Source of the DNA: Agriotes lineatus
Lineage: Eukaryota > Arthropoda > Insecta > Coleoptera > Elateridae
Direction: 5' to 3'
Assembly: GCA_940337035.1 (NCBI GenBank)
Contig: OW679200.1
Location: 19,013,090 to 19,077,089 of the forward strand
DNA: 64,000 nucleotides
This document shows positions 22,034-33,069 of the stretch, piece by piece. A model generated the notes under the pieces. That model searched no databases and had not been told where the DNA came from. It saw only the letters and a program-made list of their open reading frames with translations. Every line of letters starts with the position of its first letter. The first letter of the stretch is position 1. The position numbers were made by a program, and so were the translations under genes.

Positions 22034-23288
22034 GTACAGGCTCACCGAAGACGCATACAGGGCTCAAGCCCGGTGTGAACAGCGACCTGCCTCGAAGAAG
22101 CCCAGCAGTTCACGCAGAAATCCAGCTCTAGTCCTAGCATTACAAACTCCACGTCGAGCTCTTACGAAGTTTCAAAAGTAGCAGTAGTAAACAATCGTTG
22201 AATTCCAAGGGTTCTCTAGGGGTTCGATGGGCTCCAAATCCATGACAAAGCTAAGTGGTTCACCGAAAACTGGGGGCTCTAGTGCGGCCGACTTGAGTCG
22301 GAACAAGGATAGGCCTAGGATCAACAAGAGTAGTTCGGAAAAGTCCATATTTAGCAGCTCACGGGAGCGCAAGTCAAGTCCTACACAGAACCGGGAAGAA
22401 GTGAGAGTGAGAAAGCGTTCAAGCTTGCCTTGTCCAAAATGGACCCCTACTCGACGGCGCCCTCATGGCCGAAGGATTAATAAAACAGCTAGATAAGAAC
22501 TTTCAAATTCCAGTTGTCTGCCAGGAATTCCGAGGATAAGAAGACGTCTTCCAATAAGGTTACCACAGGCTCCGATACCTTGAATAATATTAATCGAGTG
22601 GTGGATAGTACAAAAATGTACGACGTGATGTCGACAAAAAATGATGTGTCGTTACCGAAGTATCCACTGTCTATGCCGACAACGAAATGTTCGATACTAA
22701 TATGGAAGCGAAGATACGTAATAGCATGAACATGATGGCCACTAGCGTGGTCAACCGCTCACACTTGCCTCCAGCACCTCTAGTCAAAATCCAGTATTGC
22801 AACTCTCAGCACAAGGATATCAACAACGAATACGCCATCGACGGTTCGGAATGTGATCGGAAGAAAGATACCCCCCAGAACTTAAGCACCAGTGCGTCAG
22901 GAAAAGAACACAACTTTCCCATATCTGCAACAAAGTCTTTTCCTTCCAGCACGGGCGCTTCTGACTTGTCGGCGAAAAGTGTGGACCTAACCTCGAAATT
23001 TGCGTCCTCCGCCGACGGCAAAAAGGAGCCAAAAAACTTTTCTAAGGATGTTGGTGACGTTTTGTTGGACTTTTCAAACTCTGGTAAAGCAGATAACGCT
23101 AAATCTGGAGGGGGTGGCTCGGCAAGGGAGGGGGGCGCGCCACCACTAGGACCCGCTCCTCCTATCCTCCCTCCTCTTCTGTTAGTGTTCATATTGTGAA
23201 GTCTCCCGCGCCCAGCGTGCATTCAGGATCACCGTGTATTACTGACGACGAACTCATGGACGAAGCTTTAGTCGGTTTAGGTAAATAA
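22034..23288 (+). CDS. MED1: MED1 last exon, C-terminal, with about nine small base losses
   Basis: The phase matches the exon ending at 6768 and the sequence starts GSPKTHTGLKPGV. In three alternating frames it carries MED1-like text: QKSSSSPSITNSTSSS, MGSKSMTKLSGSPKTGGSS, EKSIFSSSRERKSSPTQNRE, KLALSKMDPYSTAP, LSARNSEDKKTSSNKVTTGS, MFDTNMEAKIRNSMNMM, and finally CITDDELMDEALVGLGK, which parallels the human end DDDLMDVALIGN. Stop TAA is at 23286-23288. The frame changes near 22083, 22102, 22166, 22220, 22401, 22461, 22512, 22663 and 23132. Each is explained by one missing base (two at 22512), always in a run or doublet, and total length with these added is a whole number of codons. The pattern fits consensus error better than decay, but a genuine null allele is not excluded. 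Confidence 0.88.
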
Positions 23289-23359
23289 CTTTTGTTTGTA
23301 CTCTTTTATTTGGGTGTAACATCATATTCTTATTTGTAAAGTATTAAAGGTGATCGGTA

Positions 23360-23365
23360 AATAAA
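23360..23365 (+). terminator. Possible MED1 poly(A) signal
   Basis: AATAAA lies about 70 bases after the MED1 stop codon, a plausible cleavage signal in AT-rich DNA. The motif is common by chance here. Confidence 0.3.
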
Positions 23366-24119
23366 AATGTTAACCTGCAACAGCCACCGCAGTGAAAGCT
23401 ATGTATAGGGTGTTGAACTTGAAGGTACTACATAAAGAAAGGGTGCAGATATAATGATGAGGCAAGTTCAAATTGTGATTACATGCTATGCCTACACGTA
23501 CAATAAACGTTGCTTTACAGTGTGTTTCTGGAAGCGTTACCCATCAGACAACTCTTATTGGTGTAAATCAAATAATTCATTCTTACCTATTTAATAATAT
23601 TACATTTACTATGGCCTGTCAATAAAACAAAAGAGTGTGTTTATCGTGCTTACCCAGATACATAAAACATTTGGTGCAATATTTATATAACCAATCTTAC
23701 CTCAAAATGAAATGTTACCAATCAAACTAATGACAACTAAGTCAATTTATAAAGAAAAATTTGTTGTGTAGTATCACTATTGAGCTAATTTAATTATGGT
23801 AGAAAGGGCAAATGATGGTCACCTAAGGAAAAAGTTTCATATCTCACTTAAAATGGATCGATCTGATTGAATAAAATGTTAAAATATTCCTTGGTTCACG
23901 ATCTGGCATATCAAAAATGTGTATTTGAAGAACTCTAATGTCCGATGAATTACCAACTTATTGTTGATACATAGCAAGTACCGGCATTCCCCTAGAAGAA
24001 AGCTGCTTAACCACATTTTTCTTTATTGGCAAAATGAAAAGAGTAAAAAGTTTGTTAACAGTTGTAATAAGCCAAGTCTGTTGAAAAACCACCAAGCCTG
24101 TAACACGGCTTATACACCA
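23366..24119. other. Unassigned region after MED1
   Basis: I see no coding signal or repeat boundary. It may include MED1 3' UTR. Confidence 0.35.
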
Positions 24120-24330
24120 CTCCTACAGCATTGAAATTTTATTTACCCTTTGTTTGCTAGCTAACTCAGTCAATGCCTAAGACCCATTTCTTACCTTAGC
24201 ATGGCTATGGATATCAAACACAGCTTTGCTCTGAATCTGCCTCATTTACCCTATAACTCTGAAAATAAACCCTCTCAGCCGTTAGAAATAAAAGCCGGGC
24301 TGCTTACACAAACGTCATATACTCTATATC
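24120..24330. repeat. LTR-like repeat, fragment copy A
   Basis: Contains TTTGCTAGCTAACTCAGTC, AATGCCTAAGACCCATTTC and TTAGCATGGCTATGG, matching blocks at 26460-26560 and 27830-27930. The same family flanks a gag-like remnant there, so this is probably a detached LTR fragment. Confidence 0.5.
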
Positions 24331-24404
24331 AGGAATGAGCAACTCTCAGGCAGCATGCGGCCCGCCACACTTCTCGTGCGGCACTTCAAAAATTTTCGCT
24401 CAAA
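24331..24404. mobile_element. hAT-like element end
   Basis: CAGGAATGAGCAACTCTCAG is followed by GCAGCATGCGGCCCGCCACA. This recalls the common hAT end 'CAGGGGTGGGCAAACT...GCGGCCCGC'. No opposite end was identified. Confidence 0.35.
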
Positions 24405-24660
24405 AGCGCATTGCAAACCACCGGTCATTTGGGATCAAATTGTCGACGTGCGATGTTAATCGTCTGTGGCAGTGATCAGATGTCCGCTACGTTTTTCATC
24501 ATCAATTACGGCTTTTCGGGATCGCAACCACGAAATGTTGTTACCCATCGATTCAACAGTATCGTCACCATAGACGGCAATGATCACGTTTTCAGCAGTT
24601 AAGAATTCTTTAACCGCGCGCTGTTTAAGCCGCGTTGCCATAGCACGAGAACACATCTCC
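24405..24660 (-). pseudogene. mariner-like transposase N-terminal fragment
   Basis: The minus strand reads MATRLKQRAVKEFLTAENVI, then VYGDDTVES and KAVIDDEKRSGHLITATDD. 'KQRAVIKFL', 'YGDDTVDRSTV' and 'DEPRSGRP-x-TATDD' mark the N-terminal DNA-binding part of mariner-type transposases. No catalytic domain remains, and the middle is short and shifted. Confidence 0.6.
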
Positions 24661-25479
24661 ATACTTCCGCTATTAAAAAACGAACTGGTGAATGAAATTC
24701 CTTCAAACGTGGCATTCACATAAAGGAAGGATGTAGCTTCCGAATACAACCATGTGCGTCTCCGTAGGTCATTGCATTCGCGTTCTACAAGCGATGTGTG
24801 CATTACTTTTCAGCCCATCCACGTAGCTCTAAATTGTAGCTCGATCAAATACATTGGTTTAAGCGAACTAACATGTTTTCACACCTGCTGCTAGCTAAAA
24901 CCTGGATTGAATTCCTTTAATGCGTCACTCTGGCTGCCTTCTGCTGAGAATTAAATGGACCTCACTGTTGCTTTCCACTATGCTCTTCAAGCTGTAGCCC
25001 TAAGAAAACCAAGCGCTGGCTGCTATTTAAGCACGCCACTGCACACGTTCACAATTTCACTACCGTAAACAAGCATCTTGTAACGGATCACCGTACTCTG
25101 CAGTCACTTGACCGTGACTGTCTTGCTTCACCACCAAAATCCGCGAACTCTGGCATCTTCCCGTTCTAATAATAGACGAATCCGGTGTGCCGTATTAAAT
25201 ACATAAGCGTTCTTAATCTAATAGCTACAGTATAAAAAGATACAGTGCAGCTTTACTCTAGCGTGTTTAAATATTAAATAGCACAGGTGATATGAATCAG
25301 GCCCGTTACAAGTCTTTGAGAAATTTGTATGTTTGATTCTGCCGCTTATAAAATCTTCCTATGAACCCCCCAGTTTGAACTGAGTTTATTTTACTAATAT
25401 AAAGTGGGTACGATGCACCAGTTGGCTTCCATATCTACATCGACTTCTTCATCAGAAATATCCAGGTTAAAATGAGAAG
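24661..25479. other. Unassigned, with one short repeat fragment
   Basis: At about 25260-25310, GTTTAAATATTAAATAGCAC and AGGTGATATGAATCAGGCCC match the tail of the LTR-like repeat at 27950-27990. Otherwise I see nothing coding. Confidence 0.35.
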
Positions 25480-25905
25480 ATGACACTGATAACTCTGACT
25501 TCAACGATGCGTCTTCAAGCGTATTCTGTATAACTTTGACACGATAGAGGCTTGTGGTCTCTGGTTTCTTTACAGAACCCGAAGGATTTTTTTAACCCTT
25601 CATCCAGTCCTTTACCAATTAGACATTTGTCTTTGTTGAAGGGGTGTTTGATCCCAAGTCACTTTGCATAAGAGACAGTAGCTGAAGCTTTAATATTATC
25701 GGCGATTTCTTGCTCTTGGTCTCTTGAGAAAACGGATTTTGTACCTAAATGAGACGCTGCCAACTTTTTGGTGTCTAAATCTTTTATGCAAAGTACTGAA
25801 GGGAGATCTTTTGTAGCCCGACAGATGCTTGTGATATTTTGCACACTTTAGCAAACTATTTTGTGCCCACTTTACCCTGTCGGTGGTTCTTTGTTGTTTC
25901 CCTGG
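25480..25905 (-). pseudogene. pogo/Tigger-like transposase N-terminus
   Basis: The minus strand starts MPGKQQRTTDRVKWAQNSLL, continues in another frame ITSICRATKDLPSVLCIKDL and SHLGTKSVFSRDQEQEIADN, then HPFNKDKCLIGKGLDEG. This parallels the psq helix-turn-helix ('SIRQAAKxYxIPxSTLxxR'), the 'LGRKPVFSxxQExEIAEHI' linker and the 'FNKxxKxAGKDWLxGF' CENP-B-type domain of pogo-family transposases. At least one shift and a stop are present, and no DDE domain follows. Confidence 0.65.
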
Positions 25906-26434
25906 CATCTAAATGAAGATAAAGAGTAGTAGGAAATGGCAATCATCTGTGGGTATTGCCGGTGAGTGTCACTGCCATTACCCAATTGTGTAGTTGAAGT
26001 CAAAACGTCGATCTGAACCGAAAGAGACAATAAGAAGCATAATATACCACTAGTACATGTAAGTAATGGTATGTGCCCTCCATTATTATTTTTTGTGCAG
26101 AAACAGGCAAGCTTAGATACCGCAGTAAAAAAATTACAAGGAAATTGCGTAAAACATGATATTCACTCTAGCAAAGCCCAGATGCAACTGACACACCCCA
26201 AATGGTGCCAATTTAAAATTTATTGCGGCTGTTAGAGAACTGCATTGACAACTCCCTACAGTCGCTTTATATATACTAACGTTAACAGTGTGACCATACA
26301 TGGTGTTAGGGTTTTGGTTTCAATTTTAATGGTAGCTTAAAATTCAAAATATTGTATTAATTGACGGAGATGTATTTAGTTTATGTTGATATTTAGCAGT
26401 ATCTACGCAAAATGTCATTCTTAAGGGTTTCGGG
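25906..26434. other. Unassigned AT-rich stretch
   Basis: No gene or clear repeat is seen. Confidence 0.3.
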
Positions 26435-26610
26435 TATAATGCGGCGTTCATTTATCTCTGATCTTATGTTAATTTGAATTTTAATTGCCCTTTATTTACG
26501 AGCTAACTCAGCTGTCAATTCACAAGACCTGTTTCTTACCTTAGTGTGGCTATGAGAATGTAATTATTAACTAGCTCTAAGATACTACGAATCAGGTTTT
26601 ATTCTGAACT
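26435..26610. repeat. LTR-like repeat, copy B
   Basis: Matches copy C at 27795-27995 through TAATGCGG, TTAATTTGAATTTTAATTGC, CCTTTATTTACGAGCTAACT, TTAGTGTGGCTATG and, at the end, ACTAGCTCTAAGATACTACG aligned with TTAGCGCAGGTGCTACAAAC. Same orientation as copy C; the pair encloses gag-like text. Confidence 0.5.
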
Positions 26611-26689
26611 GGTTACAGCTGAGAAGAAATCCATCTCTACTATTTCTGATTGAGTAACCTGAAAAAACTAGCAGTGGCATAAGGCAATT

Positions 26690-27700
26690 GACCCTTAATG
26701 TCTTTTTATGTGTTCTTCCTTGTTCCGTACTGGTAACACTGCTGTACACTGGGTACTTCTAACATTTGTAATTTCTACTGGCAACTCCAGTTTGGCAATT
26801 TCCTCTACCTCTTTTGATACATTTTCCAATTGTTTGTCCAAAACTACCACTTCTTCAGACCACACGCTGTCTAGCTTCATCTCCCCATTTGTTTGATATG
26901 CCCTTCAAGGCTTCTGCTATGCTAGTATTATTCGTGTCTTTAATTTCATTTGAATCAATTTAACCCCAAGGTATCCCCTATTGTTGAAAATGTTCGTGCA
27001 GAATTTGGCATTCTCTCTGCCTGACCCTAGTTGGGCACCCAACTCGTTATGAATTAATAATTCTACATCATTCACAGTAAAATAGTTTATCCCCCAAACC
27101 CTAAAATTTGGGTTACTTCGTCTACTTCTCCCTCCATGAGCACCGTAGATCCCTTACAAACGTTTTCGATTCCATTTTAATAGTTTCATTGATGGTATGT
27201 TTTGCAAAATTTATAACAAATTCTAAGCATTCTAATTGCTCCCGGGTACGCGAATTGTTCTACCAATCGTAGTATTGAAATCATCCTCTTCGCGATACTG
27301 TTCTTCATACCATTGTTGCGAATTATTATCAGCATTGTTATTATAATAACCACCATTGCTTGTGCACTCACGGTACTCGAGGTCATCCAGTCTTCGCAAT
27401 ATTTACGTAATCAGTACTGTCCAGATGTTGTAAGGATAATGTTTTTCGTAACCCCAATGCATGCATGTGATTCAAAACTATTCGCTCGTGAATCGTACGT
27501 TCTAGTTCGTATAGTGATAAGCTTATTTCTTCTTGGATTATATTGGACCAAAATTCTTTTTAAAATCCCTCCATGGCTTGACTTCCATGCACTACCTTCC
27601 AAACATTTGATAACTAATTTCAACACTTGTGCGAGTTGTACATAAAGCTCGAATTCTTTAAAGAATTCCACTGGGTGTCTGTCATTGTAAAATTTGGATT
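26690..27700 (-). pseudogene. Gag-like remnant between LTR-like repeats
   Basis: The minus strand contains KLVIKCLEGSAWKSSHGGIL, KRILVQYNPRRNKLI and, in other frames, HERIVLNHMHALGLRKTL, KTFVRDLRCSWREK and ENVSKEVEEIAKLELPVEI. The alternation of frames and the flanking direct repeats suggest a decayed LTR-retroelement gag, but I find no clear zinc knuckle, protease or RT. Host-derived or other TE origin is possible. Confidence 0.35.
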
Positions 27701-27794
27701 TTCTAAATCAATAAAACACATAAGGTTATTACAGCACTCAGAACTCTGCTAATATCGACTTTCATTTGAAATCCCACACGTTGACGTGCCAAAC

Positions 27795-27995
27795 TGTAAT
27801 GCGGATTTTATTTATCCCCGATCTACGTTAATTTGAATTTAATTGCCCTTTATTTGTTAGCTAACTCAGTCGTCAATGCATAAGGCCCATTTTGTACATT
27901 ACTGTGGCTATGGGATGTCAATACAGGTTTGCTCTATTGTGTGTAAATATTAATTAGCGCAGGTGCTACAAACCAGGCCCATTACACGGTTAATG
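27795..27995. repeat. LTR-like repeat, copy C
   Basis: A direct-repeat partner of copy B. On the minus strand, just inside it, TTTGGCACGTCAACGTGTGG could be a primer-binding-like site, but this is speculative. Confidence 0.45.
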
Positions 27996-28509
27996 GGTTA
28001 CAATTACATTTAATTTTGGTTGTATAGTCTCACTGACATTTCAGCTATGGCCAGACTGTGGATACAATAAAGAGAACTGTTGTGGTTAGAAAATAATTGG
28101 GTGACCGCATTACCCACTGAATGCCATTCCCCGTCCTCCCCTATCAGGACTCGGCAAGATATGAAGTGTTCCATTTAAAAATACAACTTATTACTGACAC
28201 ATCTTGATTTTATTTTCAGTTGTTTTTTATATTAAAGAGTTAAATAGACAAGAATGAATTTAGTTACTTTTCTCCTAAAATATTGTTTGTACACGTACTA
28301 CTAGCATCTGGCAGATGATTCTAGAAACACACTGAAATTATTTCAGTTAGAACTGAATGTGTATTTCAGTAATTTAAGTATCTTAAGAAAAAATATGGAA
28401 TATATGACGAAATAAAACCAATTTTTACCATGTTTTTGATACGTACAGATCTGGCAACCATTTCAGCTGTCATTAATGTGTGCTATTTCGTTTTTGTTTT
28501 CAGTGAGTC
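27996..28509. other. Unassigned stretch
   Basis: No gene. The pair GTAACCCATTAACCG-type text and AATTTCAGTTAGAACTGAA is not enough to define an element. Confidence 0.3.
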
Positions 28510-29175
28510 ATTCTGTTTATACTATACAGTGTGACCAAGATAAGCAGGATAACATATCGGAATATCGTCACCGTAAGAGATGGAGAATAAATCTCGCTTC
28601 AGTATGGTGTTATCTGTTTTTCTGAGGGGGCGGCTGCTAAGTAGACAAATATCGTCTTCAAATGTGGTATTAAGACCCATTGAATGCCATTCCGGTAATA
28701 GGGGAATAGTTTCCTTCATTACCTCATCCATAACTGAACTAAAAAGTAGGTGTGAGAGAAAGCAACTTATTTAGCTTTAGTTGTAGTTCGTCAGTCATGC
28801 ATAATTCTACATGTTAATCCCTAGTAAGATTCTTTAATTAAATAAACTTTTCGGGTATATCTTCATTCTTCATCCAGGTGTTGAATGCCATTTGAAAATC
28901 GATAAAAGTAAATGCAGCCTAAATCCTACTTGTTCTTTTGGAGTATTGATTTGATTGCTGATTGTATTAATATAATTCTTGTTAAGACTTGATAGACACT
29001 TGAGGGTAGTCCAATACCTGTCCGGTTGGAGCATATAGTCGTGTCCCCTTTCTTAGGTATTTTGAAAAAATTCTTTCCATTCTTGAGGATGGTCGTGTTC
29101 CAGATGTGTTAAATAAATTGCATAATATTCTGGAGGATATTTCGGTATCAACTTTAAGGAGTCCAGATTGATGTT
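28510..29175 (-). pseudogene. LINE-E reverse transcriptase, heavily decayed
   Basis: The minus strand reads PPGKDNINLDSLKLIPKYPP, LTHLEHDHPQEWKEFFQNT, YINTISNQINTPKEQVGF, then VMDEVMKETIPL and FEDDICLLSS, the latter a version of the YADD box. The order (PPGKD, QEWK, QxGFR, VMDxVM, xxDDICLLS) is that of a non-LTR RT. The first catalytic aspartate region and much of the palm are lost, and many frame breaks are present. Confidence 0.6.
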
Positions 29176-29204
29176 GTCTTTCCCTGGAGGTTTAATATTT
29201 TTTT

Positions 29205-29500
29205 AAATCGGCAGTGAAGAACGTCGAAATCGTCATTAAAATAAGGGAAATCAACAGTGAAGTAATTCATGTTATTTTTTGGGTATTTCGCCACTCTGAA
29301 AAAAAAAAAAATATTGTACGTTTCAAGGAACAATCTGCCCTCAACATAACTTAACAAAAGTTGGTTACAATGTAATTTTGCAATTTCTCGATTTAAAAAA
29401 AAACATAATGCACCCCCTCGGCACTGAAGTTCCTTTTATCCTCATGTCATATGATAAAAAGCTAAACTTCAGTGCCTTGATATACAAACTACTATTATTG
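29205..29500. repeat. Repeat family 'GGCACTGAAGTT', copy 2
   Basis: Contains TCGGCAGTGAAGAACG, AACAGTGAAGTAATTCATG, AACAAAAGTTGGTTACAATG, CGGCACTGAAGTTCCTTTTA and the inverted GATAAAAAGCTAAACTTCAG, as at 3029-3297. Confidence 0.6.
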
Positions 29501-29741
29501 CGTCTTTAATCTCTTCCGTAGAAGGTTCTATGTTACTATCATCCTGTTCGGTCATCGTAGTAATTTCTTCTTGTTCTGTAATTACTCCATTTAAGGTCTC
29601 TTTGAAGTATTCTTCCATTGCAGCAAGTGTTCTTTGTCTAACACGAGAACTTGTTATTTTTATCTCTAATAGGTTTTTTATTATAAGAGCTGCGTTATAC
29701 ACAGTTCTTGAGTTCCAAGTCTGAGGTGGTCTGCATCTCAC
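29500..29741 (-). pseudogene. LINE-F endonuclease-RT linker fragment
   Basis: The minus strand reads RTLAAMEEYFKETLNGVITE, QEEITTMTEQDDSNIEPS and TEEIKDAI, typical of the segment just before the RT of APE-type LINEs. It is cut off at the RT by the adjoining repeat. A C-terminal endonuclease trace is not obvious. Confidence 0.6.
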
Positions 29742-30104
29742 TTGCTATATCGTGTACTCATTATCTCAGTATTCATTACTTGGTTCGATACTTTCTCCAT
29801 TTCGGCAGATTTCTTCTGTATATAAGTTCCCATGTGTGTTGTGACATCCATTTTACTACGTAAAATAAAGTGTAGTAATCATGATATTTTTTAACCTTGG
29901 ATTTTTGCAGGAAATATCTGTTTTTATGTGTTCTGATTCAGAAAAAGTGCTTTGGAAGTGATGTCTGTCTGTGAGTCTGCATCCTTTATAGCCCAGATGG
30001 TTTAAGTTTATATCTTCATTTTTAATATAAATTTGAAGACTCGAGATTTTTGATTAAAATTGGATAAGTGGAAGGGCAGAAGTGGTAATTTACTCATGTT
30101 TTTG
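29742..30104. other. Unassigned stretch
   Basis: No coding signal or repeat boundary was recognised. Confidence 0.3.
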
Positions 30105-30172
30105 AGAAGTCAGCTAAGCTAACGAAACGTCAAATATATAAGAAGATAAATAGCTGACTAATTTCCTAAAGT
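30105..30172. repeat. Penelope-like element 3' end fragment
   Basis: GAAGTCAGCTAAGCTAACGA and ATAAATAGCTGACTAATTTC match the outer ends of the PLE pair at 8432-8530 and 12885-12950. Only this terminal piece is recognisable. Confidence 0.6.
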
Positions 30173-30310
30173 TCAGTTTACAGCAAGTATGTGGGTTAAT
30201 CACGTTACATTCCTGTTGTTATTTGGAATTCTTCTTTTTAAGAAAATTACGGTTCATACATAGCCTCTATTCCACAAGGTAAAAATGAGGTTATCGATAA
30301 TATATAAAAT

Positions 30311-31016
30311 AATTTTTTTTCTATAATTTTCAAGGTTAACTTTCTAGGGATAAGTTGCATTCCTGCAGGGTCCCTAGTTTTAATAATGTTGGTACATACA
30401 TTTTTAGTTCTTTTTTTCCACTAAAAAAATGATTGTCATTTTGACAGATGTCATAATAGTGAGTAAAACGAACACATATATATAATACACATATATTGCT
30501 AGTAGGCCTGGAAACGTCAGAAAACATTACGGCGCCGACATAGTCTCACTTAGAGTATAACGCGTCTCGTGCGCATGCGTGAGAATTCAAACTCCGCCTT
30601 TAGAAGCGAATTTTAAACTTGACCACTTCGTCATTGGCGGACGACGCCGCCGCGCTTGCACACAGCTCACCATTATACATTGAAGAGTTGGTTGTCCGTC
30701 TCACTTCCTTGGTGAGTTTCCCACTCATAGCCGCTAGCAATATAGTAAGTATTAGATATATGAACGAACAGCATAGTAAAATATTGCAAATTTATTAATA
30801 TTAAACTTACAATATTTGAAAATAAACATAAGGAACGTTTGCAAAATTAAAGAAATTGCCAAGAGTTCAAATTAAGAAACGTTGACATTCAAAATGACAC
30901 ATGACCATAATTTTGAAAAGTTCTGCCAACACGAGGTATAAAAATTTCCTAGCGTTTTACTCGCATATCTACCAACATTGTAACACTTTGACAGTTATTA
31001 TAGAAAAAAAAACATA
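30311..31016. mobile_element. Palindromic-ended element, 'TTTTCTATAATAA' family, copy 2
   Basis: Collinear with 17225-17651: GGATAAGTTGCATTCCTGCA, AGTTTTAATAATGTTGGTAC, then, after the inserted MITE, AAGAGTTCAAATTAAGAAAC, AATTTCCTAGCGTTTTAC and ACAGTTATTATAGAAAAAAA. It hosts the MITE at 30475-30762. Confidence 0.75.
30475..30762. mobile_element. MITE-Z copy A, 8-bp target duplication AACGAACA
   Basis: The 288-bp element starts CATATATATAATACACATAT and ends as the inverse of CATATATCTAATACTTACTA, each followed by ATTGCTAG. AACGAACA is duplicated exactly at 30467-30474 and 30763-30770. It is GC-rich inside (GACGACGCCGCCGCGCTTGC). A second copy lies at 54782-55071. An 8-bp duplication suggests a hAT- or P-type element. 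Confidence 0.88.
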
Positions 31017-31147
31017 CTTTACATACACATTGCATTTTAAAATAAAAGCATTTAGACATGGTGTGGCGTATCCTTAGAAACCAATAGTAACAATCAAGTC
31101 CTCATGGAAACGGGAATACCACATTGTGCATTAAAATAAATTCACTG

Positions 31148-31656
31148 TATAAGCGTTCACGACCTTTTGGGACAGAGTTGGCTATGATTTTTCTTTTCAT
31201 GTTGGACTAACTGATTCGATGATGTAACGGATGCAATTTTTTTTTCTGTCAGTGTCTGTTCGACATTTCTTGCCACCACATTGCCAGATTTTATTATTTT
31301 AATATTCGTAAGAAATAAATTATTTATCAATGTGTAAAAATAATTATAATTTCCGTCTAAGTAAAAGTCAAAATGCCCATAATAATTTTGTTACAACAAA
31401 CAATTTCTATTAAACGATGCTACTTCCAATGTAAAAAGGACAGGCCAAATTTAAAAGAACGCGGTCGATGTGGAGAGTAGAGAATATCCGGCAACAATGT
31501 ACCTATTCAGAAAATATAACCTTAAACTGAAAACAACCTAACCTAACACAAAAAGTGTCAATTTCCATGAGGGAGTTTAGTTGCAACAGAGGTTCTGCCA
31601 CAAAATTACTAGATGGTCATAGCCTCACTGACCCAAAAAGATCGTGAACGCTTATA
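31148..31656. mobile_element. Inverted-repeat element with TATAAGCGTTCACGA ends
   Basis: The left end TATAAGCGTTCACGACCTTT and the inverse of the right end (ATCGTGAACGCTTATA) match, extending to GGCTATGA on both sides. Arms are about 40 bp with several changes. Inside are two stretches of non-coding DNA. Confidence 0.65.
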
Positions 31657-31669
31657 TAATCCATTCACT

Positions 31670-32230
31670 CCTTTTTTGCATGAAGGTTGGCATTGATTTT
31701 TGTTGTTAAAGTGGCACATGAACAGAACTGCAACTTTTGTTTTGTTGTATAATCTGTATAACCTCCAACAAATTAACTGTCATTTAACAGAATGTAAAGT
31801 ATTGTAAGACCTTTCATGCACTTAATTCAAAATGACTTCAATTGCACAATTACTGCAACTGGACATGGGCTCCATTTCCATTACGGCGGATTTTTTCGCC
31901 AGAAGTCTTGACCGGAATGCATTTCGCCGGATATCAAGATCGAGGAAACTATGCTGATCGTGGGGACAACACCGGCCGTAGTAATGAAAAAATTATCAAG
32001 ACTGCAACTTACCTAAACAGGGGAAGGTCACACATAAAAATTATTAAATTCCTGTTTTCTGTTCTGCTTAAATATGGCAACTTTGCATATTTGAAAGTAT
32101 TTTGTCACGTTTTCTAACCTAAATGCATTTGGTAACCATAACCTCAAACGTCAACCTCGTTTGAACACAACAAAGTAATTTTACAGAGCTAAATTGAGGT
32201 AACTCATAGCCAACCTTCATGCAAAAAAGG
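31670..32230. mobile_element. Inverted-repeat element with CCTTTTTTGCATGAAGG ends
   Basis: CCTTTTTTGCATGAAGGTTG at the left is matched inversely by CAACCTTCATGCAAAAAAGG at the right. Internal matches are weak. A 91-codon plus-strand frame at 31842-32117 has no recognisable similarity and is probably chance. Confidence 0.6.
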
Positions 32231-32349
32231 TAGGAACTTCATATGAGCTTCATACTAGCAACTTGTATTTTTTTTAATTTTAAGGAATGCAATAATCATA
32301 ATACGGTCGGATATTAACGAAACAAAAATTACCGAGATTTAAAGAACTT

Positions 32350-32935
32350 GTGTTTTTGACACATTGGCATTTATTTCTGTCAGTTTAAGGTTATGTCAGT
32401 GATGTAATTTTAACAAATATAAACATGTTTGTTGAATACATAAAAGTGTTAATAACAAAAACAACTGCAGCTATTCAAAGTGATTTCCTCCATTTTCCAT
32501 ATACAGCACACTTTATGTTCAGTATTAACATTCTGTCTAGGTTATACCGTATGATCGAAACTTTTAACCTCTAGAAGCTGTGGATTTTTATAAAATTGAA
32601 TTTGTGTTGGCAGTGATGAGCAAAGCTACTTAATAATATAACCTATACAATTTTGACACATAAACTTCACTTTTACGGGATGTTGCTGTGTATGGAAAAT
32701 GCAACAAATCATTTGAATAGCTGTAGTTGTTTTTGTTAGTAACATTTTTATGTATTCAACAAGAATGTTTGTATTTGTTGAAATGACAATCCAGAATAAC
32801 CTTAAACTGACAGATATAAAATGCCAATGTGACTTTTACTACCACGACTGCCAACACAATTTTTTGACAAAATAATTCCACAGCCCTCTAGAGGTTAAAA
32901 GTTATTGATCATACTGTATTTTGGTGACCTTGACT
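32350..32935. repeat. Interlaced inverted repeats A-B-A'-B'
   Basis: A (about 32350-32515: ACATTGGCATTTATTTCTGT, ACAACTGCAGCTATTCAAA) is matched inversely by A' (about 32690-32845). B (about 32540-32615: ACTTTTAACCTCTAGAAGCT, TTTGTGTTGGCAG) is matched inversely by B' (about 32855-32930). The order A, B, A', B' is crossed, not nested, so a simple insertion of one palindrome into another does not explain it. Confidence 0.75.
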
Positions 32936-33069
32936 GGCCGTTTCTCAGGCCATATTCCAAGGGCGGAATGAAATGCCCTGAACTGAACTACCTACTAATA
33001 TGTAATATTGTATTTTTAATTACAGAATTGTTCAGTTTGTGTATTAAAAACTTCATTTTGTTTTTTCAT

